In this document: positions 6,940 to 13,086 of the stretch, in pieces
Numbering within the stretch: the stretch's first letter is position 1
Layout: each line of letters starts with the position of its first letter
The notes under the pieces: generated by a model
Told to the model about the DNA's origin: nothing
The model's database searches: none
Seen by the model: the letters and a program-made list of their open reading frames with translations, nothing else
Position numbers and translations under genes: made by a program
Assembly: GCA_049320945.1 (NCBI GenBank)
Contig: JBMOQT010000078.1
Coordinates: forward strand, 1 to 13,086
Source: DYIB01 sp049320945
GTDB taxonomy: Bacteria > Pseudomonadota > Gammaproteobacteria > Burkholderiales > Rhodocyclaceae
Direction of reading: 5' to 3'
DNA: 13,086 nucleotides

Positions 6940-7752
6940 GTGGCGGGCGACGCCCTCATAACAATCCGCGATCTCAATTTTGCCTACGATCGGCGGCCCG
7001 TCCTTACCGGCATCAACATGGACGTTCCCCGCGGCAAGGTCATTGCCATCATGGGGGCGAGCGGTTGTGGCAAGACCACCCTGCTGCGGCTGATCGGCGG
7101 GCAACTCAGGCCTACCCAGGGCGAGGTGCGCTTTGACGGCCAGGTGGTGCATGAGCTGGATACCCATGGGCTGTACGCCCTGCGCCGGCGCATCGGCCTG
7201 CTGTTCCAGTTCGGCGCCCTGTTTACCGACATGTCGGTGTTCGACAACGTCGCTTTCCAGATGCGCGAACACACTGATCTGCCGGAAGAGATGATCCGCG
7301 ACCTGGTGCTGCTGAAGCTCAACGCGGTGGGCTTGCGCGGCGCCCACCGGCTCATGCCTTCGGAGCTTTCCGGCGGGATGGCGCGGCGCGTTGCCCTGGC
7401 CCGCGCCATCGCCCTGGATCCGGCGCTGATCATGTACGACGAGCCGTTCACCGGCCTTGATCCCGTGTCCCTCGGCGTTATCGGCCAGCTCATCCGCAGG
7501 TTGAACGATGCCCTCGGTGCCAGTTCCATCATCGTCACCCACGATGTGCACGAGGCGCTCAGCCTGGTGGACTACGTCTATTTCGTCTCGGAGGGCAAGA
7601 TCGTGGCCCAGGGCACGGCCGACGAGATCCGCGCTTCGCAGACGCCCTATGTGCACCAATTCGTGTGGGCCGAGCCGGACGGTCCCGTGCCCTTCCACTA
7701 TCCGGCGGCGCCTTACCGCGCCCAGATACTGAGGGAGGCCGTCCGTGTTTGA
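6940..7752 (+). CDS. mlaF: MlaF, ATPase subunit of the phospholipid-trafficking ABC complex
   Basis: This 270-residue ABC ATPase powers the inner-membrane MlaFEDB complex, which moves glycerophospholipids between the inner membrane and the periplasmic carrier MlaC. Walker A is GASGCGKTT at 39-47, the Q-loop glutamine is Q90, the signature LSGGM is at 143-147, Walker B is LIMYDE at 163-168 and the switch histidine is H201. The C-terminal extension after about 240 is typical of MlaF, where it contacts a neighbouring subunit. The GTG at 6940 gives the expected N-terminus (ALITIRDLNFAYDRRPVL); the ribosome site is weak (GGG at 6928-6930). It is the first gene of the plus-strand operon, and its end overlaps mlaE by 8 bp. 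Confidence 0.97.
   Translation: MAGDALITIRDLNFAYDRRPVLTGINMDVPRGKVIAIMGASGCGKTTLLRLIGGQLRPTQGEVRFDGQVVHELDTHGLYALRRRIGLLFQFGALFTDMSVFDNVAFQMREHTDLPEEMIRDLVLLKLNAVGLRGAHRLMPSELSGGMARRVALARAIALDPALIMYDEPFTGLDPVSLGVIGQLIRRLNDALGASSIIVTHDVHEALSLVDYVYFVSEGKIVAQGTADEIRASQTPYVHQFVWAEPDGPVPFHYPAAPYRAQILREAVRV
7733..7738 (+). promoter_or_regulatory. Ribosome binding site GGGAGG for mlaE
   Basis: GGGAGG lies 6 bp before the GTG at 7745, inside the last codons of mlaF. It decides the mlaE start and the 8-bp overlap. Confidence 0.7.
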
Positions 7753-8539
7753 CCGCTTGCTCGGATTGATCCGCGGCCTCGGCCGCCGGGTGAATGACCG
7801 CATCTGGCGCCTGGGGTATGCCACGCGCTTCTTCGCCATGACACTGGTGTATTCCGGGGCCAGCTTCCGCCGCTTCTTCCTGACCATACGGGAGATCTAT
7901 TTCAGCGGCGTGCTGTCGCTCATCATCATCCTCGTGTCGGGGCTGTTCGTGGGCATGGTGCTGGGCTTGCAGGGCTACGACACGCTGCAGCGTTACGGCT
8001 CGAGCGAGGCGCTGGGCATTCTCGTGGCGCTGTCGCTGGTGCGCGAGCTGGGCCCGGTGGTTTCCGCCCTGCTGTTCGCCAGTCGCGCCGGGTCGGCCAT
8101 TACTGCCGAGATCGGGCTGATGAAGGCCACCGAGCAGCTCTCGGCCATGGAGATGATGGCAGTCAACCCGGTGGCGCGCGTGGTGGCGCCGCGCTTCTGG
8201 GCGGGGGTGATCTCCATGCCCTTGCTGGCCGCCCTGTTCTCGGCCATGGGTATCTTCGGCGGCTACCTGGTCGGGGTGGTGCTCATCGGGGTGGACGAGG
8301 GCTCGTTCTGGTCCCAGATGCAGGCCTCGGTGGACTATCGCGAGGACATCCTGAACGGCGTGATCAAGAGCGCGGTGTTCGGCGTGATCGTGTCGTGGAT
8401 CGCCGTGTTCGAGGGCTACGATTCCGAGCCCACCGCGGAAGGGGTGTCCGGCGCGACCACGCGTACCGTCGTCACCTCCTCGCTGGCGATCCTCGCCGCC
8501 GATTTCATTCTTACTGCATTCATGTTTCGGGGGGCATAA
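7745..8539 (+). CDS. mlaE: MlaE, permease subunit of the phospholipid-trafficking ABC complex
   Basis: This 264-residue polytopic inner-membrane protein belongs to the MlaE (TrbB/Ttg2B, DUF140) permease family. Hydrophobic segments are visible at about 55-80, 145-185 and 195-215, with a final helix at 243-260. The conserved segment LVRELGPVVSALLFASRAGSAITAEIG (about 99-125) is the family hallmark that couples to the ATPase. The GTG at 7745 overlaps the end of mlaF by 8 bp and has GGGAGG at 7733-7738, 6 bp upstream, which supports this start. Its stop overlaps the mlaD start by one base (TAATG), so E and D should be translationally coupled. Function is assigned with confidence from family and context; lipid direction is not visible in sequence. 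Confidence 0.96.
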   Translation: MFDRLLGLIRGLGRRVNDRIWRLGYATRFFAMTLVYSGASFRRFFLTIREIYFSGVLSLIIILVSGLFVGMVLGLQGYDTLQRYGSSEALGILVALSLVRELGPVVSALLFASRAGSAITAEIGLMKATEQLSAMEMMAVNPVARVVAPRFWAGVISMPLLAALFSAMGIFGGYLVGVVLIGVDEGSFWSQMQASVDYREDILNGVIKSAVFGVIVSWIAVFEGYDSEPTAEGVSGATTRTVVTSSLAILAADFILTAFMFRGA

Positions 8540-9009
8540 TGAACCGCACGACGCTCGACCTGTGGGTCGGATTCTTTGTCGCCATCGGCTTGGGCGCCCT
8601 GTTGTTCCTGGCGCTAAAAGTGGGCAACCTGAGTACCGCCAACATGGGGGAAACCTACGTGCTGAAAGCCAAATTTGATAATATTGGCGGCCTCAAGGTG
8701 CGCGCGCCGGTGAAGAGCGCCGGTGTCGTGATTGGGCGGGTGGCCAGTATCGGCTTCGATCCCAACAGCTACGAAGCCGTGGTCACGATGAACATCGGCA
8801 GCCAGTACCAGTTTCCTCGCGATACCTTCGCGACCATCTTGACCTCCGGGCTGCTAGGGGAGCAATACATCGGCTTCGAGGTCGGCGGCGACCCGGAAAT
8901 GCTCAAGAGCGGCGATACCATCAAGAAAACCCAGTCGGCGGTAGTGCTGGAGAAACTGATCGGCCAGTTCCTTTTCAACAAGGCGGCTGAAGGAACCGAG
9001 CAGAAGTGA
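8539..9009 (+). CDS. mlaD: MlaD, MCE-domain phospholipid-binding subunit
   Basis: This 156-residue protein has one N-terminal transmembrane helix (about 8-27, LWVGFFVAIGLGALLFLALK) and then a single MCE domain (about 38-117, from YVLKAKFDNIGGLKVRAPVKSAGVVIG onward). MlaD forms a periplasmic hexameric ring that carries lipid between MlaE and MlaC. The segment TSGLLGEQYIGFEVGG (about 107-122) is typical of the family, and the hydrophobic stretch near the C-terminus (AVVLEKLIGQFLF) matches the helix that forms the central channel. Length is shorter than the roughly 180-residue E. coli protein but ordinary for betaproteobacteria. The ATG overlaps the mlaE stop by one base. It is followed 40 bp later by mlaA. 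Confidence 0.96.
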   Translation: MNRTTLDLWVGFFVAIGLGALLFLALKVGNLSTANMGETYVLKAKFDNIGGLKVRAPVKSAGVVIGRVASIGFDPNSYEAVVTMNIGSQYQFPRDTFATILTSGLLGEQYIGFEVGGDPEMLKSGDTIKKTQSAVVLEKLIGQFLFNKAAEGTEQK

Positions 9010-9036
9010 CGTTAATGGGGTGTCAGCCATCAAAAG

Positions 9037-9042
9037 AAAGGA
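9037..9042 (+). promoter_or_regulatory. Ribosome binding site AAAGGA for mlaA
   Basis: AAAGGA lies 7 bp before the GTG at 9050 and favours it over the upstream in-frame GTG at 9020, which would add ten residues in front of the lipoprotein signal. Confidence 0.7.
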
Positions 9043-9049
9043 TTGCTTC

Positions 9050-9859
9050 GTGAAACTCTCCGTTGCCAAACGTGTGGGTTCGCTGGCCCTGGCGGCCGCC
9101 TGTACCGGGCTTCTGGGCGGCTGCGCCTCCACCGGCAATCCGAAAGACCCCCTGGAGGGCTTCAACCGCGCCATGTTTTCCTTCAACGAAGGATTGGACA
9201 AGGCCGTGATCAAGCCCGCGGCCCAGGGCTACGCCTATGTCCTGCCCCAGCCGGTGGAGACCGGCGTCGCCAATTTCTTCTCCAACATCGAGGACGTTTT
9301 CATCGGCGTCAATAACCTGCTGCAGGGCAAGCCGGCCGATGCCCTCACCGATGGCATGCGCTTCCTGGTCAATACCACTTTCGGCCTGCTGGGCTTTATC
9401 GATGTAGCCAGCAGCATGGGAATGGAGAAGCACGAAGAGGACTTCGGCCAGACTTTCGGTCGCTGGGGCGTGGGCGAGGGCGCTTACATAGTGCTGCCCT
9501 TCTTCGGCCCGCGCACCGCGCGCGATGCGGTCGGCCTGGCGCTGGACGTTTACGCCGATCCCGTGGCCAACGTGGACCACGTGCCGACCCGCAACACCCT
9601 GCTTGCCACCCGCGTGGTCAGCCGCCGGGCGGACCTGCTGAAGGCCGACCGGATCATCGAAGAGGCCGCCCTCGACAAGTACAGCTACATCCGCGACGCC
9701 TATTTGCAGCGGCGCCGCAGCCTGGTGCATGATGGCGCGCCGCCCAAGCGCCTGGACGACGAGGCCGCCCTGGAACAGAGGGATGAGGCCCTGGTCGAAC
9801 AACATAAGGCGCCCGCCTTGGCCGCTGCGCCCGGCGGGAGCCGGCCTGCCTCTCAATAA
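9050..9859 (+). CDS. mlaA: MlaA (VacJ), outer-membrane lipoprotein of the Mla pathway
   Basis: This 269-residue lipoprotein extracts mislocalised phospholipids from the outer leaflet of the outer membrane and passes them to MlaC. The signal peptide ends in the lipobox LLGG|C25. Conserved MlaA stretches are DPLEGFNRAMFSFNEGLD (about 33-50), NTTFGLLGFIDVAS (108-121) and FGQTFGRWGVGEGAYIVLPFFGP (132-154). The C-terminal tail after about 225 is low-complexity and rich in Ala, Glu and Arg. The GTG at 9050 is chosen because AAAGGA lies 7 bp upstream and the start leaves a clean lipoprotein signal; an in-frame GTG at 9020 would add ten residues and spoil the signal. In E. coli mlaA is unlinked, whereas here it lies between mlaD and mlaC. 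Confidence 0.95.
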   Translation: MKLSVAKRVGSLALAAACTGLLGGCASTGNPKDPLEGFNRAMFSFNEGLDKAVIKPAAQGYAYVLPQPVETGVANFFSNIEDVFIGVNNLLQGKPADALTDGMRFLVNTTFGLLGFIDVASSMGMEKHEEDFGQTFGRWGVGEGAYIVLPFFGPRTARDAVGLALDVYADPVANVDHVPTRNTLLATRVVSRRADLLKADRIIEEAALDKYSYIRDAYLQRRRSLVHDGAPPKRLDDEAALEQRDEALVEQHKAPALAAAPGGSRPASQ

Positions 9860-9881
9860 TCCTTTGCAACTGGATCGAGAA

Positions 9882-10520
9882 ATGTTCATGAAGCTTTTCA
9901 CTTTGCTGTTGGCCGGCGCCAGCCTGCTGCTGCCGGCTGCCGCACCGGCCCAGGAAACCGCTCCCGACGTCCTGGTCAAGAACGTCACCAACGAAGTGCT
10001 GGAGATCATCCGCAAGGACAAGGACATCCGGTCTGGCAGCACCAAGCGCGCCATCGAGCTGGTGGAACAGAAAGTTCTGCCCCATTTCAACTTCGCCCAC
10101 ATGACCGCCCTGGCGGTCGGCCGCGACTGGCGCCAGGCCACGCCGGAGCAGCAGAAGGCGCTGATCGACGAGTTCCGCACCCTGCTCGTGCGCACCTATT
10201 CCAACTCCCTGACGGCATACAAGGACCAGACCGTGGACTTCCGCCCCTTCAAGATGAACCCGGGGGACTCGGACGTGGTCGTGAAGACCCAGGTCAATCA
10301 GCCGGGAGGCAAACCCATCACCATCGATTACAGCCTGGAGAAGACTCCCCAGGGCTGGAAGGTCTATGACGTGGTCGTGAGCGGCGTGAGCCTCGTGACC
10401 AATTACCGGGACAGCTTCGCGCAGGAAGTGCGCGCCAACGGCATCGACGGGCTGATCAAGGCCCTGCAGGCCAAGAACCGCAGCATGGCTGCGGTGGCGG
10501 CGGACGGCGGGGCCAAATGA
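9882..10520 (+). CDS. mlaC: MlaC, periplasmic phospholipid carrier
   Basis: This 212-residue protein has a signal peptide ending near APA|QE (residues 21-25) and the MlaC/Ttg2D fold: LVKNVTNEVLEIIRKDKDI, LVEQKVLPHFNFAHMTALAVGRDWRQATPEQQ and the later GWKVYDVVVSGVSLVTNYRDSF. MlaC ferries phospholipid across the periplasm between MlaA and MlaFEDB. Two ATGs in frame, 9882 and 9888, are both plausible; 9882 has GGA 7 bp upstream, 9888 has GAGA 7 bp upstream, and the choice changes only two residues before the signal peptide. Its stop overlaps the mlaB start in ATGA, so the pair is probably coupled. Not in doubt as a family member. Confidence 0.95.
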   Translation: MFMKLFTLLLAGASLLLPAAAPAQETAPDVLVKNVTNEVLEIIRKDKDIRSGSTKRAIELVEQKVLPHFNFAHMTALAVGRDWRQATPEQQKALIDEFRTLLVRTYSNSLTAYKDQTVDFRPFKMNPGDSDVVVKTQVNQPGGKPITIDYSLEKTPQGWKVYDVVVSGVSLVTNYRDSFAQEVRANGIDGLIKALQAKNRSMAAVAADGGAK

Positions 10521-10798
10521 TCCGTGACGCCGGGGATCGCCTGGAGGTTTCCGGCGCCATGACCCTCGCCACCGCCCGACGCCTGGCGCAAGCCGGCATC
10601 GGCATGCTGGGCCGGGAACAGGTGGTGTTCGACCTGGCGCAGGTGCATGAAGTGGATTCCTCCAGCCTGACCGTCGTCTTCGCCTGGGCGCGCGCGGCGC
10701 GCGCCCAGGGCAAGCGCATAGTGATCAGCAACCCGCCCCAGAACATGCTCAGCCTGGCCGAGCTCTACGGCGTGACCGAGCTGCTGCCGCTCGCTTGA
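10517..10798 (+). CDS. mlaB: MlaB, STAS-domain subunit of the Mla ABC complex
   Basis: This 93-residue cytoplasmic STAS-domain protein binds and stabilises MlaF in the MlaFEDB complex. The strand/helix pattern is that of STAS proteins, with the central VHEVDSSSLTVVFAWARAAR (about 43-62) corresponding to the D-S-S-x-L region that contacts the ATPase, and a final AELYGVTELLPL helix. The start ATG overlaps the mlaC stop by 4 bp. Sequence identity among MlaB proteins is low, so the assignment rests on the STAS pattern plus the operon position. A 34-bp gap separates it from the next gene. Confidence 0.93.
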   Translation: MIRDAGDRLEVSGAMTLATARRLAQAGIGMLGREQVVFDLAQVHEVDSSSLTVVFAWARAARAQGKRIVISNPPQNMLSLAELYGVTELLPLA

Positions 10799-10832
10799 GC
10801 GGCTGCGGACGCCCCGGCGCCCGGTTTCTCCC

Positions 10833-11737
<905 letters not shown>

Positions 11738-11741
<4 letters not shown>

Positions 11742-12505
11742 GGTACTTCTCGGGCGGCTTTGCCACCTTGCTGTACAAGGAGCTGCTGCGCTTCTGGAAG
11801 GTGAGCTTCCAGACCGTGGCCGCGCCGGTGCTGACAGCCCTGCTCTACCTGTTGATCTTCTCTCATGTATTGGAGGAGCACGTGCAGGTCTACGGCAGCA
11901 TCCGCTACACAGCTTTCCTGGTGCCCGGCCTGGTCATGATGTCCGTTCTCCAGAACGCCTTCGCCAACAGCTCCTCTTCCCTGATCCAGTCCAAGGTCAC
12001 CGGCAACATCGTGTTCGTGCTGCTGCCGCCCATTTCCTATCGCGAGTTCTTCGCCGCCTACGTGCTGGCGGCGGCGATCCGCGGCATCGTGGTGGGGCTG
12101 GGGGTGCTGCTGGTCACCGTGTGGTTCGTGCAGCTGCCCTACCGCAACCCCCTCTGGATTTTCGCTTTCGCCCTGGTGGGCGGCGCCATCCTCGGCGCCC
12201 TGGGGGTGATCGCCGGCATCTGGGCGGAAAAGTTCGACCAGTTGGCCGCTTTCCAGAACTTCCTCATCATGCCCCTGACTTTCCTCTCGGGCGTGTTCTA
12301 CTCTATCCACTCCTTGCCGGCCTTCTGGCAGGAGGTTTCCCGTTTCAATCCGATCTTCTATATGATCGACGGTTTCCGCTACGGCTTTTTTGGCGTGTCC
12401 GACGTGTCGCCCTGGACCAGCCTGGCTGTGGTGGGCGGCTGTTTCGTCGCGCTGACCGGCTTTACCCTGTGGCTGCTGAAGATCGGCTACAAGCTGCGTG
12501 CATAG
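11738..12505 (+). CDS. ABC-2 type exporter permease (YadH-like)
   Basis: This 255-residue integral membrane protein has an amphipathic N-terminus followed by about six hydrophobic segments (roughly 26-46, 57-77, 105-131, 138-162, 172-192, 226-248). The motif NPIFYMIDGFRYGFFG (204-219), with the preceding LSGVFYSIHSLP, is the hallmark of ABC-2 permeases such as YadH. The GTG at 11738 overlaps the ATPase stop by 4 bp, so the two are likely coupled. Substrate is unknown; the family also includes polysaccharide and drug exporters, so context alone cannot decide. A gap of 8 bp separates it from ibaG. Confidence 0.92.
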
Positions 12506-12513
12506 GTGCAAAC

Positions 12514-12750
12514 ATGGTTAGACCTGAAGACATCAAGCAGTACATCGAGCAGGGGCTGCCCTGCGAATACCTGGAAGTGGAGGGCGACGGCCACCACTTC
12601 CAGGCTCTGATCGTCAGCCGCGAGTTCGCTGGCAAGTCGCGCGTGCAGCGCCACCAGCGGGTGTATGCCGCCTTGGGCGAGCGCATGCGCGAGGAGATCC
12701 ACGCCCTGTCCATGCGCACCCTGACGCCCGAGGAATGGAAAGGACAATAG
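12514..12750 (+). CDS. ibaG: BolA/IbaG-family protein
   Basis: This 78-residue protein matches IbaG closely in pattern: EVEGDGHHFQALIVS (21-35), KSRVQRHQRVY (41-51) and IHALSMRTLTPEEW (62-75). H63 lies at the position of the conserved C-terminal histidine of the family, and C17 precedes the EGDGHHF loop. BolA-type proteins partner monothiol glutaredoxins in iron-sulfur handling; IbaG is linked to acid stress in E. coli. AGGTG lies 5 bp before the ATG. It is 8 bp after the permease and 4 bp before murA, the classical mla-ibaG-murA order. Product family is firm; the iron-sulfur role here is inferred from family knowledge. Confidence 0.93.
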   Translation: MVRPEDIKQYIEQGLPCEYLEVEGDGHHFQALIVSREFAGKSRVQRHQRVYAALGERMREEIHALSMRTLTPEEWKGQ

Positions 12751-12754
12751 GCCG

Positions 12755-13086
12755 GTGGACAAGCTCCTGATCGAAGGCGGCGCGCGCCTGGAAGGTCAAG
12801 TGACCATCTCCGGCGCCAAGAACGCGGCCTTGCCGCTGATTTGCGCCGCCCTGCTGACGGAGGCGCCGCTGCACCTGTCCAACGTGCCCCATCTCAAGGA
12901 TGTCACCACCATGCTGCGCCTGCTGGCGCAGATGGGCGTCGACGTGACCCTGGACGAGAGAAACGGCCTCACCCTGTGTGCCGCGGGGCTCAACAATCCG
13001 GTGGCTCCCTACGACCTGGTGAAGACCATGCGCGCCTCCATCCTCACCCTGGGGCCCCTGCTGGCGCGCACCGGCGAGGCGCGCGT
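12755..13086 (+). CDS. murA: UDP-N-acetylglucosamine 1-carboxyvinyltransferase MurA, N-terminal part (runs off right edge)
   Basis: About 110 residues are present before the window ends. MurA transfers enolpyruvate from phosphoenolpyruvate to UDP-GlcNAc, the first committed step of peptidoglycan precursor synthesis in the cytoplasm. The N-terminus LLIEGGARLEGQVTISGAKNAALPL contains the K22-N23 pair of the active site, and DLVKTMRASILTLGPLLAR (about 88-106) is a conserved MurA stretch. The catalytic loop cysteine (Cys115 in E. coli numbering) would fall just past the edge and cannot be checked. The GTG at 12755 gives the expected start; a ribosome site AAGGA lies about 11 bp upstream. Confidence 0.96.
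   Translation, partial: MDKLLIEGGARLEGQVTISGAKNAALPLICAALLTEAPLHLSNVPHLKDVTTMLRLLAQMGVDVTLDERNGLTLCAAGLNNPVAPYDLVKTMRASILTLGPLLARTGEAR

Noticed and set aside
6880..7887. Minus-strand open frame of 335 codons opposite mlaF
   Set aside because: It is antisense to a complete ABC ATPase and covers the divergent promoter region; the composition is typical of a shadow frame.
9020..9049. Upstream GTG start for mlaA at 9020
   Set aside because: It would put charged residues and a cysteine ahead of the lipoprotein signal, and the ribosome site fits the GTG at 9050.
9023..10195. Minus-strand open frame of 390 codons opposite mlaA and mlaC
   Set aside because: Both opposite genes show strong family motifs; the reverse translation shows none.
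10799..10832. CCGG-CGC-CCGG symmetry in the gap after mlaB as a terminator
   Set aside because: The stem is only 4 bp with no T-run, and the genes on either side are spaced as one operon.

Overview
The window is GC-rich, densely packed bacterial chromosome. Its gene content and order point to a betaproteobacterium, perhaps of the Rhodocyclales/Nitrosomonadales type; this is inference from synteny and sequence style, not from a marker gene. No mobile element, CRISPR array, rRNA or tRNA gene was seen.

Left part (1-6804, all minus strand): an MSHA-like (type IV pilus / type II secretion-related) assembly cluster. In transcription order it holds a sigma-54-dependent response regulator, an ExeA/MshM-like AAA ATPase ending in a SPOR domain, an MshL-type secretin lipoprotein, a membrane-anchored TPR protein (MshN-like), and the N-terminal 247 residues of a GspE/MshE-type assembly ATPase that runs off the left edge. 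Only one real gap (3781-3921) interrupts the cluster; it is AT-rich and carries a plausible extended -10 promoter in front of the secretin gene.

Middle (6805-6939): a divergent intergenic region with a candidate promoter for the right-hand operon and overlapping small palindromes.

Right part (6940-13086, all plus strand): a compact envelope operon, mlaF-mlaE-mlaD-mlaA-mlaC-mlaB, then a YadG/YadH-like ABC-2 transporter pair, an ibaG-type bolA gene and the start of murA (cut by the right edge). Most junctions are overlaps or gaps under 40 bp. The Mla genes encode retrograde phospholipid trafficking between the outer and inner membranes: MlaA in the outer membrane, MlaC in the periplasm, MlaFEDB in the inner membrane. 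The ABC pair is of unknown substrate. IbaG is a BolA-family iron-sulfur partner protein. MurA makes the first committed step of peptidoglycan synthesis. This is the classical mla-ibaG-murA neighbourhood with mlaA and an ABC-2 pair added.

Nothing in the window is a clear new system. The points most worth a second look are the SPOR-tailed ATPase, the altered c-di-GMP-type motif of the assembly ATPase, the PrsR-like regulator heading a pilus cluster, and the ABC-2 pair lodged between mlaB and ibaG.
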